This document shows, one piece after another, positions 1-9,159 of a stretch of DNA of 64,000 nucleotides. Each line of letters opens with the position of its first letter. Positions within the stretch are counted from its first letter, which is position 1. Under the pieces are notes generated by a model, which did not search any database, was not told where the DNA came from, and saw nothing but the letters and a program-made list of their open reading frames with translations. The position numbers and the translations under genes are program-made. The DNA lies in the NCBI RefSeq assembly GCF_907163265.1, contig NZ_CAJQUM010000001.1:2294001-2358000 (forward strand), read 5' to 3'. This stretch comes from Georgfuchsia toluolica (GTDB taxonomy: Bacteria; Pseudomonadota; Gammaproteobacteria; Burkholderiales; Rhodocyclaceae).

Positions 1-245
1 AACCGCTCGAACTGACACAGCATTCGGGCACCTTCGACATCATGGTCAACGTGGTGGGCGGCGGTGAATCAGGCCAGGCAGGCGCGGTGCGTCATGGCAT
101 CACGCGTGCTTTGATCGAATACGATGCGACGCTGAAGCCCGCTCTGTCGCAGGCAGGCTTTGTGACGCGTGATGCGCGCGAGGTCGAGCGAAAGAAAGTC
201 GGCTTCCACAAGGCGCGCCGTCGCAAACAGTTCTCGAAACGGTAA
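1..245 (+). CDS. rpsI: 30S ribosomal protein S9 (C-terminal part)
   Basis: This is the C-terminal ~80 residues of ribosomal protein S9 of the small subunit; the 5' part lies before the window. The reading frame runs from base 3 to a TAA at 243-245. The tail has the family signature: [15 protein letters not shown] followed by a basic end, [19 protein letters not shown], which reaches toward the P-site tRNA. rplM normally precedes it, outside the window. A strong intrinsic terminator follows, so it is the last gene of its transcript. Confidence 0.97.
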   Translation, partial: PLELTQHSGTFDIMVNVVGGGESGQAGAVRHGITRALIEYDATLKPALSQAGFVTRDAREVERKKVGFHKARRRKQFSKR

Positions 246-263
246 TTCGCTTCAACGCTTTCG

Positions 264-289
264 AAAAGCCGCCTGCGGGCGGCTTTTTT
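264..289 (+). terminator. Rho-independent terminator after rpsI
   Basis: The hairpin has arms AAAAGCCGCC (264-273) and GGCGGCTTTT (from 278) around a TGCG tetraloop, and runs into six T residues. It lies 19 bases after the rpsI stop, as expected for the end of the rplM-rpsI operon. Confidence 0.92.
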
Positions 290-331
290 GTCTGTGCGCT
301 AATATCTCACCAAGACATTACGGAGCTTGCA

Positions 332-1360
332 ATGATCAAGGTTGGCGTTGTCGGTGGTACTGGCTATACGGGGGTTGAACTGCTCAGGTTGCTGGCCCAG
401 CATCCTGAGGTGGATTTGGTTGCCATTACATCTCGCGGCGAGGCCGGTACGCCGGTAGCGGATATGTTTCCCAGCTTGCGCGGTCGCGTGGCCTTGGCTT
501 TCTCTGATCCGGCGAGTGCGGCGCTCGAAAAATGCGACCTCGTGTTTTTCGCCACCCCCAATGGGGTGGCCATGCAGCAGGCACCTGCACTGCTCGAAGC
601 AGGAGTCAAGGTGATTGATCTTGCCGCGGACTTCCGGCTCAAGGACGCCAACGTTTGGGAAAAATGGTATGGCATGCCGCACACGAGCCAGCGCTGGCTG
701 GCTGAAGCCGTCTATGGCCTGCCCGAGGTGAATCGGAAATCCATCAGGAAGGCCAGCCTGGTGGCCAATCCCGGCTGTTACCCGACGGCAACACAGCTTG
801 GCTTCCTGCCATTGGTAGAGTCGGGATGCATTGACGTCAGCAGCCTGATTGCCGATGTCAAATCCGGCGTATCGGGTGCGGGACGCAAAGCTGAAACGCA
901 TATCCTGTTTTCCGAAGCCTCCGACAATTTCAAGGCCTACGGAGTTCCGGGGCATCGGCACCTGCCGGAGATCAGCCAGGGGCTGACGCTGGCGGCGGGG
1001 CGTGCGGTTGGCTTGACCTTCGTGCCGCATTTGACCCCGATGATTCGAGGCATTCACGCAACACTGTACGCACGCATCACCAGGGAAGCAGACTTTCAGG
1101 CAATCTTTGAACAACGCTACGCGAAGGAACCCTTCGTCGATGTGCTGCCACCCAAGTCGCATCCCGAAACGCGCTCGGTAAGGGCCTCGAATATATGTCG
1201 CATCGCCCTGCACAGGCCCCAAAACGGCAATACACTGGTGGTGCTCTCGGTGATCGATAACCTTGTCAAAGGAGCCGCGGGGCAGGCTGTGCAAAACATG
1301 AACCTGATGTTTGATTTCGACGAATGTACCGGACTTTCGCACGTTCCCGTCCTGCCTTGA
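332..1360 (+). CDS. argC: N-acetyl-gamma-glutamyl-phosphate reductase
   Basis: This enzyme makes N-acetylglutamate semialdehyde from N-acetyl-gamma-glutamyl phosphate with NADPH, the third step of arginine synthesis in the cytoplasm. The N-terminal Rossmann motif [13 protein letters not shown] (residues ~8-20) and the catalytic cysteine in NPGCYPT (C149) are present. At 342 residues it has the usual length for the family. The ATG at 332 follows a GGAG about 8 bases upstream. Its TGA stop overlaps the ATG of the next gene by one base, so the two are probably translationally coupled. Confidence 0.96.
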   Translation: MIKVGVVGGTGYTGVELLRLLAQHPEVDLVAITSRGEAGTPVADMFPSLRGRVALAFSDPASAALEKCDLVFFATPNGVAMQQAPALLEAGVKVIDLAADFRLKDANVWEKWYGMPHTSQRWLAEAVYGLPEVNRKSIRKASLVANPGCYPTATQLGFLPLVESGCIDVSSLIADVKSGVSGAGRKAETHILFSEASDNFKAYGVPGHRHLPEISQGLTLAAGRAVGLTFVPHLTPMIRGIHATLYARITREADFQAIFEQRYAKEPFVDVLPPKSHPETRSVRASNICRIALHRPQNGNTLVVLSVIDNLVKGAAGQAVQNMNLMFDFDECTGLSHVPVLP

Positions 1361-2097
1361 TGCTGCGCCGTTTGCGCGGCCGGTTTGGTATGGCGGCGCC
1401 GCGAGTGACAGTACGCGCCCATATTCCTTGGCATTGGCGCGCATTAGTGACGATTTTGCTGTTAATTTCCGTTATTTCTCTGGTGAGTTGGGTTTATGTC
1501 GTCAGTAGCGGTTATACCGGCCGCGACAAAACCACGACCGAACAGGAACTCAGCGGTCTGCGCAACCGCGTCGAGGCACTAGAAACCGAAGCAGAGCATT
1601 TGCGCGCAATTGGCAATGGCAGCGAAGCCTCGCTACAGATTGAACGCACTGCGCAACAGAAACTCGGCGAACAGGTAAAGCGGCTGGAGGCTGAAAATAG
1701 CAGCTTGCGCGAGGATCTGGCGGCATTCGAGAACCTTGCCGCGGGCGAAGTAAAAAATCGAACTGTTAGCATTCACCGCATGCTGGTGGTGCCAGCCGCC
1801 ACAGCAGGAGATGTCTGCCGTTATCGATTCCTGCTGGCGGCTCCGGTATCCCGCTCCGATCATGAATTCAAGGGACAGCTACAGATGGTGGCGACAGTTC
1901 AGCAGGGCGGGAAAACTGTTATCGTGAACATCCCGGATGCAGCTGCGCCGGACACCCGGAAGTTTCTGGTCAGTTTCAAGTATTTTCGCCGTATTGAGGG
2001 CACTTTTACGCTGCCGGCAAATGCCGTACTCAAGAAACTCGAGGTACGCCTGATGCAGGGCACGACGGTGGTGGCATCACAACAAGTGACGGTGTAA
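1360..2097 (+). CDS. DUF6776-family single-pass membrane protein
   Basis: This 245-residue protein of unknown function resembles the DUF6776 family found beside argC and bactofilin genes in Betaproteobacteria. One membrane segment lies at residues ~28-48 (LVTILLLISVISLVSWVYVV). A Glu/Leu-rich coiled coil (~60-120) follows, then a beta-rich C-terminal domain that is probably periplasmic. The ATG at 1360 overlaps the argC stop; an upstream in-frame ATG at 1324 lies inside argC and is less likely. The bactofilin gene follows after 22 bases, which suggests a shared cell-envelope or shape role (inference). Confidence 0.8.
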   Translation: MLRRLRGRFGMAAPRVTVRAHIPWHWRALVTILLLISVISLVSWVYVVSSGYTGRDKTTTEQELSGLRNRVEALETEAEHLRAIGNGSEASLQIERTAQQKLGEQVKRLEAENSSLREDLAAFENLAAGEVKNRTVSIHRMLVVPAATAGDVCRYRFLLAAPVSRSDHEFKGQLQMVATVQQGGKTVIVNIPDAAAPDTRKFLVSFKYFRRIEGTFTLPANAVLKKLEVRLMQGTTVVASQQVTV

Positions 2098-2119
2098 GTT
2101 TGGTTAAGGAGGTATCGTC

Positions 2120-2521
2120 ATGTTTTCGAGAACTGCACACAAGACCCAAAGCCGGATCGACAGCCTTGTCGGCGCCGGTACCAAGGTGGAGGGCAATGTC
2201 GTTTTCACCGGCGGCTTGCGCGTCGATGGTGAAATCCGTGGCAATGTGACGGCGATTGGAGACCAGTCGAGTACGCTGGTAATCAGTGAGCACGCCCGCA
2301 TCGAGGGCGAAATCACCGTCTCGCATCTGGTTGTTAACGGTACGGTGATCGGGCAGCTGCATTCCAGCGGTTTTCTGGAACTCCAGACCAAGGCCCGGGT
2401 CACAGGAGATGTGGAATACAATTCGATAGAAATGCACCTTGGCGCCGTTGTTCAGGGACGGTTGATTCACCAGGGCGCTGCAGCGAAGTCAGTTGAATTA
2501 AAGCTGGCCACCACCAACTAA
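2120..2521 (+). CDS. Bactofilin family protein
   Basis: Bactofilins are small cytoskeletal proteins that polymerise through a right-handed beta-helix without nucleotide and often recruit cell-wall or stalk enzymes. This 133-residue protein has the characteristic repeating short beta-strands, including VEGNVVFTGGLRVDGEIRGN and IEGEITVSHLVVNGTVIGQL, between short disordered ends. A near-perfect ribosome binding site, AAGGAGGT, precedes the ATG. It is probably cotranscribed with the coiled-coil membrane protein upstream, a candidate membrane partner, and sits near an M23 peptidase gene on the other strand. Confidence 0.92.
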   Translation: MFSRTAHKTQSRIDSLVGAGTKVEGNVVFTGGLRVDGEIRGNVTAIGDQSSTLVISEHARIEGEITVSHLVVNGTVIGQLHSSGFLELQTKARVTGDVEYNSIEMHLGAVVQGRLIHQGAAAKSVELKLATTN

Positions 2522-2555
2522 GGGTTCCGGCCCATAGCCCCAACAGGAGAATTAC

Positions 2556-2906
2556 ATGAATGCACCGACCGAAATGCCCATGCCGCTCATTTTCACCGAC
2601 AACGCGGTGAATAAAGTGCGGGAATTGATTGCCGAAGAAGGCAACCCGGAACTCAAGCTGCGCGTGTTTGTCAGCGGCGGCGGTTGCTCCGGTTTCCAGT
2701 ACGGTTTTACGTTTGACGAAGTCAGCAACGAGGATGACACCGTGCTGGAAAAATCCGGCGTCACCCTGTTGATCGACCCGATGAGCTATCAATACCTGGT
2801 CGGTGCGGAAATCGACTATTCTGAAGGCTTGGAGGGTTCGCAATTCGTGATCAAGAATCCGAACGCCACCAGCACTTGCGGCTGCGGATCGTCGTTTTCG
2901 GCCTGA
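2556..2906 (+). CDS. erpA: Iron-sulfur cluster insertion protein ErpA
   Basis: ErpA is an A-type carrier that passes [4Fe-4S] clusters to apoproteins, including respiratory and isoprenoid enzymes. The three cluster ligands are all present: C44 in [10 protein letters not shown] and C108/C110 in the C-terminal TCGCG. The 116-residue length is normal. AGGAGA precedes the ATG. In this window, NarG and NarH are obvious potential Fe-S clients (inference). The gene faces the anmK remnant across a shared hairpin. Confidence 0.96.
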   Translation: MNAPTEMPMPLIFTDNAVNKVRELIAEEGNPELKLRVFVSGGGCSGFQYGFTFDEVSNEDDTVLEKSGVTLLIDPMSYQYLVGAEIDYSEGLEGSQFVIKNPNATSTCGCGSSFSA

Positions 2907-2919
2907 GTTTCTTGCCGGA

Positions 2920-2956
2920 ACCAAGGGCGCGGAGATTGTCTCGTTGCGCCCCTGGT
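2920..2956. terminator. Shared hairpin between convergent erpA and anmK remnant
   Basis: Inverted arms ACCAAGGGCGC (2920-2930) and GCGCCCCTGGT (2946-2956) pair with one mismatch, followed by TTTTA on the plus strand. The position between two convergent genes fits a terminator, strongest for erpA; the T-tract is short. Confidence 0.6.
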
Positions 2957-2957
2957 T

Positions 2958-3287
2958 TTATGCGGAATAGATGGTGCCCAATATTCTGGAGCCCTTGGCG
3001 CCGATGGCGCTGATTTGATCGCTCGCCGTTCCCGCCTGTTCAACTACGCGCCGCGTGGCTTCGGCGTAGACGGCGGCGAGTTGATTGCCAAGCAAGGCAG
3101 CGCGATGCAGCTCATTATGCCCGGCCTGCTGAAGAGATAGCGCTGCCTGCCGCATCTGTACCGGGAAAGGCAGATGGCAGGAAGCAATCACCCGCGGGGA
3201 ATCGCCGCCAAAGTCGGCCAATACTGTGTCGACCCCGTCCAGGCTGGTACCGGACATCAGACCGGCATGGCGATTCGTCATCGCCAT
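2958..3287 (-). pseudogene. anmK: Truncated anhydro-N-acetylmuramic acid kinase (anmK remnant)
   Basis: Only the N-terminal ~95 residues of AnmK remain, with its signature SGTSLDGVDTVLADF near the start. AnmK phosphorylates 1,6-anhydro-MurNAc during cell-wall recycling and is normally about 365 residues. Here the frame departs from the family after QISAIGA and stops at 109 residues, so most of the protein, including the central ATP- and sugar-binding regions, is missing. The gene starts 9 bases after the M23 peptidase stop, in the usual betaproteobacterial tyrS-M23-anmK-erpA order. That context supports an internal and 3' deletion rather than a new gene. The product should be inactive. Confidence 0.82.
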
Positions 3288-3296
3288 GCCACAAAT

Positions 3297-4631
3297 TTAG
3301 TCGGCTGAAGCCAGGTTGATATTCCGTACCGCATCGATGCGCGCCAGCCATACCCCGGATTCGCTGCGGAATCGCGCCATCTGTTCGCTGGTCAGAGGCA
3401 GAGATCCGGGTAAGGCGACGGACAGGGGATTCTTGAATATGCCGTTGATACGGAATTCGTAGTGCAGATGCGGGCCGCTGGCGAGGCCGGTCATGCCAAC
3501 GTAGCCGATGACATCGCCTTGTGCCACACGACTGCCCTTGCGTATGCCCGGAGCGAAACCTGAAAGGTGCCCATACAGCGTGGTGTAGGGGCCTTGGTGC
3601 CTGAGCACGACAACCTTGCCATAGCCATTCTGGATGCCGACATAGTCGACGACCGCATCGGCGGTAGCTTTGACGCGAGTGCCGATGGGAGCGCCATAAT
3701 CGACCCCCTTGTGGGCGCGCCACTGTTGCAGAATCGGGTGGAAACGTGACATTGAAAAGCCCGAGGTGACCCGCGAGAATTCCAGCGGCGAGCGCAGAAA
3801 GGCCTTGCGCAGGCTCTTGCCTTCTGGCGTGTAATAGCCGCCGCGGCCGTCGGCATCCTGGAACCAGACCGCTTTGAAGTTGCGGCCGTCGTTGACAAAT
3901 TCTGCGGCGAGAATGTGGCCGCTGCGTATCGGCCTGCCCATATGCATGATTGTTTCGTAAGCGACGGAGAAGTGGTCGCCTTTACGCAGGTCGCGGTGGA
4001 AGTCGATGTCGCCGCCAAAGATGTCTATGAGTTGCGAGGCGACATTGTCGGGAATGCCCGCTGCGTCCGTTGCACTAAACAGCGAGTAATTGATGTCTGC
4101 GGATTTGACGGACACACGGGTTTCGAGCGCCAGGACCTTTTGCGTGATCTTTAATCCCTCTTTGGTGTCATCCAGTTCCAGTGCCTGATCCTGTTTGTCA
4201 TTGAGCGGGAAAAGCAGGGAACGCAACTGACCCGCGCGATCCAGATAGGCGGTAATCGTCTTGCCGGGGGAGAGTTGGCGAAACAAGGGTTGCGCCTGCG
4301 CATTGCCGCGCGCGGCATCAATCATGCGGAAATTATCAACGCCGAGGCGCTCCAGCAATGAATAGGCCGAATCCCCCGGCCGCACTTTTTCTTCGCGGAT
4401 GAACAGCTCCTCGTTTTCGACGACCGGAGTGGCCTGGGAGAGCGACAACGATTCGACGATGTTTTGCTGGGGGAAATTGTTGTCCAGCCCGCTGGAGACG
4501 TTGCCAAACGCAGCCACCACGCCGAAACATGCGCCAATGACTGCAACCGTACCGAGCAGCAGATGGCGGCTTCGCTCAGTATTGCGGACACGGAGGTAGG
4601 CTAAAATGGAACTCTTTTCTGCAATCATCAA
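3297..4631 (-). CDS. M23 family peptidoglycan endopeptidase (MepM-like)
   Basis: This is a 444-residue murein endopeptidase of the LytM/M23 type, expected to cut peptide cross-links from the inner-membrane side. It has an N-terminal membrane anchor (~24-44, [20 protein letters not shown]). An OapA/LysM-like middle region follows (~60-130, [15 protein letters not shown]), then the Zn peptidase core near 300-410. The metal ligands are visible in HKGVDYG (HxxxD) and HLHYEF (HxH). It is divergent from tyrS with under 100 bases between the starts, and the anmK remnant follows it. Confidence 0.93.
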   Translation of the reverse strand: MMIAEKSSILAYLRVRNTERSRHLLLGTVAVIGACFGVVAAFGNVSSGLDNNFPQQNIVESLSLSQATPVVENEELFIREEKVRPGDSAYSLLERLGVDNFRMIDAARGNAQAQPLFRQLSPGKTITAYLDRAGQLRSLLFPLNDKQDQALELDDTKEGLKITQKVLALETRVSVKSADINYSLFSATDAAGIPDNVASQLIDIFGGDIDFHRDLRKGDHFSVAYETIMHMGRPIRSGHILAAEFVNDGRNFKAVWFQDADGRGGYYTPEGKSLRKAFLRSPLEFSRVTSGFSMSRFHPILQQWRAHKGVDYGAPIGTRVKATADAVVDYVGIQNGYGKVVVLRHQGPYTTLYGHLSGFAPGIRKGSRVAQGDVIGYVGMTGLASGPHLHYEFRINGIFKNPLSVALPGSLPLTSEQMARFRSESGVWLARIDAVRNINLASAD

Positions 4632-4703
4632 GTAGCGGGGTCAGCGTCAGGGTCGGGCAGTTTAACAAAAATGCGACTCCAGGCAAAACCCGCTCCTTAT
4701 TCA

Positions 4704-5894
4704 ATGACCGATATCGAATCCCAACTGGCGCTGATCAAGCGCGGCGCCGATGAATTGCTGATCGAGGCCGAACTGGTCGAAAAACTCAAGCTCGGTCGTC
4801 CCCTGCGCATCAAGGCCGGCTTCGATCCGACCGCGCCCGACCTGCATCTCGGCCACACGGTACTGATCAACAAGCTACGCCATTTCCAGGAACTGGGGCA
4901 CCACGTCATGTTCCTGATCGGCGATTTCACCGGCATGATCGGCGACCCAAGCGGCAAGAATGCCACGCGCCCGCCCCTGTCGCGCGAACAGGTCGCGCAA
5001 AACGCAAAGACCTACCAGGAGCAGGTATTCAAGATTCTCGATCCGGCCAGGACCGAGATCTGCTTCAACTCTGCCTGGTGCGAAGCGTTGGGCGCCGCGG
5101 GGTTGGTCCGCCTGGCATCGCACCACACCGTGGCACGCATGCTGGAGCGGGACGATTTTTCCAAGCGCTATGGCAACAAGCAGCCGATTGCCATCCACGA
5201 GTTTCTTTATCCCCTGCTGCAGGGCTACGACTCGGTCGCTATGAAGGCGGATGTCGAACTCGGCGGCACCGATCAGAAATTCAATCTGCTCATGGGGCGC
5301 GAACTGCAAAGACACTACGCCCAGCCGCAGCAATGCATCCTGACCATGCCGCTGCTGGAGGGCCTCGACGGCGTGAACAAGATGTCGAAATCGCTCGGCA
5401 ATTACGTCGGCATCAGCGAAGCGCCGGACGAGATTTTCGGCAAGCTGATGTCAGTGCCGGACACGCTTATGTGGCGCTATTTCGATCTGCTTTCGTTCAA
5501 ATCGGCCGCCGAAATTGGCGCGCTGAAAAAACAGGTTGCGGCCGGAACCAATCCACGCGATGTCAAATTCGAATTGGCCAAAGAGATTGTCAGCCGCTTC
5601 CACGGCGGTGCACAGGCGGGTGAAGCGGCGTTGCACAATTTCATCGCCCGCTTCCAGCGCAGCGAAATTCCAGACAACATGCCTGAACTGACGGTTGCTG
5701 CCGGCGCAATTCCGCAAGTGCTCAAACAGGCGGGCCTGGTGGCCAGCACCTCGGAAGCGATGCGCATGATCGAGGCTGGCGGCGTGCGCGCCGATGGCGA
5801 GAAAGTCGGCGACAAAGGATTGCATCTGATGGCCGGCAACACCGTTGTGCTGCAAGTCGGCAAGCGCAAATTCGCACGCGTAACGCTTACCTGA
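4704..5894 (+). CDS. tyrS: Tyrosyl-tRNA synthetase
   Basis: TyrS charges tRNA-Tyr in the cytoplasm. The class I signatures are both visible: HLGH in DLHLGHTVL and KMSKS in [13 protein letters not shown]-terminal S4-like RNA-binding domain (~330-396) includes [15 protein letters not shown] chose ATG 4704 because it gives the usual ~396 residues, starting [14 protein letters not shown]. An in-frame ATG at 4671 would add 11 residues; neither start has a clear Shine-Dalgarno sequence. Confidence 0.95.
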   Translation: MTDIESQLALIKRGADELLIEAELVEKLKLGRPLRIKAGFDPTAPDLHLGHTVLINKLRHFQELGHHVMFLIGDFTGMIGDPSGKNATRPPLSREQVAQNAKTYQEQVFKILDPARTEICFNSAWCEALGAAGLVRLASHHTVARMLERDDFSKRYGNKQPIAIHEFLYPLLQGYDSVAMKADVELGGTDQKFNLLMGRELQRHYAQPQQCILTMPLLEGLDGVNKMSKSLGNYVGISEAPDEIFGKLMSVPDTLMWRYFDLLSFKSAAEIGALKKQVAAGTNPRDVKFELAKEIVSRFHGGAQAGEAALHNFIARFQRSEIPDNMPELTVAAGAIPQVLKQAGLVASTSEAMRMIEAGGVRADGEKVGDKGLHLMAGNTVVLQVGKRKFARVTLT

Positions 5895-6004
5895 TGGTGA
5901 ACAGAAACATGGGCGAAACCTTCGCTTGATCCTTGTTTATCGGGTATCGACCGGCGACTAAGATGCCAGCATGCTATCGGCGAAGCATGTCGAGATGACC
6001 CGTG

Positions 6005-6601
6005 ATGGAAACCGAGCGGCAGCCTGACAGCCTGGATGAAGACGCGCTGCGCCGGCGTCTGATCAAGCGTATTGCGCTCGCCGGGGTCGCCATCGCGGCA
6101 TTGCTGGGCGGGCTTGCGGTCATTGACGGCATGTTCGCGGCTCCCGTGCCATCCTCCGAACCGTCCGCCATTGTCGATGCTGCCAAGCCGATGTCGGTGG
6201 CCACAACCCTTCCCGAGCCGCCGCCACAAGCCGTCCCGAGCAACAAGATATCCGCAGCGCCGGTAGAAAGTTCCTCGTCCTCAGCACCATTACCCAGGCA
6301 GCTTCACCCACCAGCCAAACCAGCCGAAGTGAAACAGGCGGCTGTCAAGCCGGCTCCTCCCCATCCGTTGACACAAAATGCACAAACCGAGCGTCATTTC
6401 GTGTTGCAGATGGGGGTGTTCAACAATGTCGATAACGCCCAGGAATTGCTTGCCAGGCTGCTGAAGAACGATGTACCGGCACAGATCGAAGCCCGCGTTC
6501 AGGTAGGACCGTTCAAGACCAGGGCGGAAGCTGATGAAGCCCGCGCCAAGCTGAAGGCAATGGGCCTCGATGCCGGCCTGCTGATGGTGATCCACCGTTA
6601 G
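6005..6601 (+). CDS. SPOR-domain single-pass membrane protein
   Basis: This ~198-residue protein has a cytoplasmic N-terminus, one transmembrane helix (~22-44, IALAGVAIAALLGGLAVIDG), a Pro/Ala-rich linker and a C-terminal SPOR domain. The SPOR domain runs from HFVLQMGVFNNVDNAQELLA through VQVGPFKTRAEADEARAKL. SPOR domains bind denuded glycan strands at the division septum, so a cell-division or septal-wall role is likely. An alternative GTG start lies one codon upstream at 6002. It sits between tyrS and ridA with no sign of an operon partner. Confidence 0.85.
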   Translation: METERQPDSLDEDALRRRLIKRIALAGVAIAALLGGLAVIDGMFAAPVPSSEPSAIVDAAKPMSVATTLPEPPPQAVPSNKISAAPVESSSSSAPLPRQLHPPAKPAEVKQAAVKPAPPHPLTQNAQTERHFVLQMGVFNNVDNAQELLARLLKNDVPAQIEARVQVGPFKTRAEADEARAKLKAMGLDAGLLMVIHR

Positions 6602-6643
6602 GTTTAACGCAGTATCCTTGCGCTTTCAATGCAAAAAAACATC

Positions 6644-7024
6644 ATGACCAGAACCATCATTTCGACCCCGAACGCGCCATCAGCGATCGGCATCTATTCC
6701 CAGGCGGTACGCAGCGGCAATACGCTTTATCTGTCGGGCCAGATTGGCCTCGATCCCAAAACCATGCAGATGGCCGAAGGCATCGACGCGCAGATCGTCT
6801 GTGTCTTCGACAACCTCAAGGCCGTGGCGGAAGCCGCCGGTACATCGCTCAATAACGCTCTCAAGTTCAACATCTACCTCACCGATCTCGCCAACTTTGC
6901 CAAGGTCAACGAGGTCATGGCGCGCTACGTGTCCGCGCCTTATCCGGCGCGCGCCGCCGTGGGCGTCAAGGAACTGCCGCGCGGCGCGTTGGTGGAGGCC
7001 GACGCCGTCATTCTCGTTGAGTAA
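6644..7024 (+). CDS. ridA: RidA family enamine/imine deaminase
   Basis: RidA hydrolyses reactive enamines and imines such as 2-aminoacrylate formed by PLP enzymes. The protein carries the family features: IISTPNAPSAIGIYSQAV at the N-terminus, the GQIGLDP loop, and the arginine and glutamate of YPARAAVGVKELPRGALVE that bind the substrate carboxylate. Start 6644 gives the usual 126 residues; an in-frame ATG at 6629 would add five. The end overlaps the recG start, so the two are probably coupled. Confidence 0.92.
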   Translation: MTRTIISTPNAPSAIGIYSQAVRSGNTLYLSGQIGLDPKTMQMAEGIDAQIVCVFDNLKAVAEAAGTSLNNALKFNIYLTDLANFAKVNEVMARYVSAPYPARAAVGVKELPRGALVEADAVILVE

Positions 7025-9044
7025 TCCGCCGCAACTCTCGGGCGTCGGCCCGACGCTCGCCGCCAAACTGGTAAAGCTGGGGCTGCATCGCGACGCCGAT
7101 CTGCTGCTGCATTTGCCGCTGCGCTATGAGGACGAGACGCGCATTACGCCGGTGCGCGATGCGGTACCGGGTGAGGCGGCGCAGTTTGAACTGGAGGTCG
7201 TCTCCACCGAAATCGCCTACCGGCCGCGGCGACAATTGCTGTGTCATGTGCACGACGACAGCGGCACGCTGCTGCTGCGCTTTCTCAATTTCTATCCCAG
7301 CCAGCAGAAAGCCTTGCAGCCGGGCGCGTGCTTGCGCGCCTTCGGCGAAGTGCGCGGCGGATTTTTCGGCACCGAAATGATTCATCCACGCTTCCATGTA
7401 TTGCATGGCGAGGAACCCTTGCCGCAAGCGTTGACGCCGATCTACCCGACCGTTGCCGGCGTCGGCCAGGCGACCCTGCGCAAGCTGATCGGCAATGCCT
7501 TGCAGCGGGTCGCGCTCGATGACACCCTGCCTGATGAACTGCGCGGTGGCTTGTCCGGATTTGCCGAAAGCATCCACCAACTGCACCAGCCGCCGGGTGC
7601 TGCATCGGAAATGGAATTGACCTGCGCGTTGCAGCCCTACTGGCAACGCATCCGCTTTGACGAACTGCTGGCGCAACAGCTCTCGCTGCGCCGCGCCTAT
7701 GCCGCACGCCGGACGCGCGGCGCGCCGCGCCTGACGGCAATCAACTCGCTGACGGGCAAACTGCTCGCGGCGCTCCCGTTCAAGCTGACGCGCGCGCAGC
7801 AGAAGGCATGGCGCGAAATCGCCGCGGATCTGGCGCAACCTTATCCCATGCAACGCCTGCTGCAAGGCGATGTCGGCAGCGGCAAGACCATCGTCGCGGC
7901 GCTGGCCATGTTGCAGGCGGCGGAAAACGGTTATCAGGCGGCACTGATGGCGCCCACCGAAATCCTCGCCGAGCAGCATTACCGCAAACTGCGCTGTTGG
8001 CTCGATCCACTGGGAATTCCTTTGGCATGGCTATCGGGCAGCCTGAAGAGAAAACAAAAAAATGAAATGGCCACAGCCATCGCCAGCGGCGAAGCCAGGC
8101 TGGTAGTCGGCACGCATGCGCTGATCGAGGAGGATGTTGCGTTCGCGAAGTTGGGCCTGACCATTGTCGACGAGCAGCACCGCTTTGGTGTGCGGCAGCG
8201 CCTCGCGCTCAAGCAGAAAGCAGCGTCACCGCACCAACTCACCATGTCGGCCACGCCCATACCGCGTACGCTGGCGATGAGCTATTACGCCGATCTCGAT
8301 GTCTCGCTGCTGGACGAATTGCCGCCGGGAAGAACACCGGTAAAGACCAAGCTGGTGACCGAAGGCAAGCGTGATCAGGTTATCGCCCGCGTGCGCGATG
8401 CCTGTGCGCAGGGGCGGCAGGCCTACTGGGTTTGTCCATTGGTGGAAGAGAGCGAAACCCTGCAACTCAAGACCGCTGAAGAAACTTTCGCCCATCTCAC
8501 CATCGACATGCCTGACTTGCGCATCGGCCTCGTTCACGGCCGGCTGCGCGGCGAAGAAAAAGCGGCGGCGATGGAGGCATTCACACGTGGCGAAATACAA
8601 GTCCTGGTGGCGACCACGGTGATCGAAGTCGGCGTCGACGTAGTTAACGCGAGCCTGATGGTGATCGAACATGCCGAGCGCTTCGGTCTTGCCCAACTGC
8701 ACCAGTTGCGCGGCCGCGTCGGCCGCGGTATCACCGACTCGGTCTGCATCCTGCTCTACGCCTCGCCCTTGTCGCAAACCGCGCGGCAGCGCCTCAAGGT
8801 CATTTTCGAGACCAATGACGGGTTCGAGATCGCGCGCCAGGATCTGGCGCTGCGCGGTCCCGGCGAATTCATCGGCGCGCGCCAGAGCGGCATGCCGCTG
8901 TTGCGTTACGCCGATCTGGACGATACGAAGATGGTCGATAGGGCGCGTGCTGCGGCGGATAAAATGCTGCGCGATTATCCCGACTTTGCCGAACGCCATC
9001 TGCAACGCTGGATGGCCGGCCGCGAACAATTGTTAAAAGCATGA
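7017..9044 (+). CDS. recG: ATP-dependent DNA helicase RecG
   Basis: RecG remodels stalled replication forks and branched recombination intermediates. The 675-residue product has an N-terminal helix-hairpin-helix and OB wedge domain starting LSNPPQLSGVGPTLA. The helicase core follows: Walker A GDVGSGKT, the Walker B/DExH variant DEQHRFGVRQR, motif III SATPIPRTLAM, and motif VI in HQLRGRVGRG. The most likely start is the TTG at 7017, inside the ridA stop region. The open frame continues upstream through ridA but encodes no RecG-like sequence there. Confidence 0.95.
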   Translation: MSNPPQLSGVGPTLAAKLVKLGLHRDADLLLHLPLRYEDETRITPVRDAVPGEAAQFELEVVSTEIAYRPRRQLLCHVHDDSGTLLLRFLNFYPSQQKALQPGACLRAFGEVRGGFFGTEMIHPRFHVLHGEEPLPQALTPIYPTVAGVGQATLRKLIGNALQRVALDDTLPDELRGGLSGFAESIHQLHQPPGAASEMELTCALQPYWQRIRFDELLAQQLSLRRAYAARRTRGAPRLTAINSLTGKLLAALPFKLTRAQQKAWREIAADLAQPYPMQRLLQGDVGSGKTIVAALAMLQAAENGYQAALMAPTEILAEQHYRKLRCWLDPLGIPLAWLSGSLKRKQKNEMATAIASGEARLVVGTHALIEEDVAFAKLGLTIVDEQHRFGVRQRLALKQKAASPHQLTMSATPIPRTLAMSYYADLDVSLLDELPPGRTPVKTKLVTEGKRDQVIARVRDACAQGRQAYWVCPLVEESETLQLKTAEETFAHLTIDMPDLRIGLVHGRLRGEEKAAAMEAFTRGEIQVLVATTVIEVGVDVVNASLMVIEHAERFGLAQLHQLRGRVGRGITDSVCILLYASPLSQTARQRLKVIFETNDGFEIARQDLALRGPGEFIGARQSGMPLLRYADLDDTKMVDRARAAADKMLRDYPDFAERHLQRWMAGREQLLKA

Positions 9045-9117
9045 ATGCCGTCCGCCGGGCCGCCCCAAGGACGGCACAGCCAACCGCATGGAACAGGCAT
9101 AGCCTGCGAACTATTGT

Positions 9118-9152
9118 CACCCCCTGCCTCGGGAAGGGGGTTGGGGGGAAGG
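9118..9152 (+). repeat. GC-rich palindromic intergenic repeat, copy 1
   Basis: A C-block/G-block imperfect palindrome (CACCCCCTGCCTC then GGGAAGGGGGTTGGGG) lies between recG and the MFS gene. It resembles elements at 24720-24754 and 38724-38761 and is probably one of a dispersed family of small repeats. Confidence 0.55.
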
Positions 9153-9159
9153 TTTTCCA

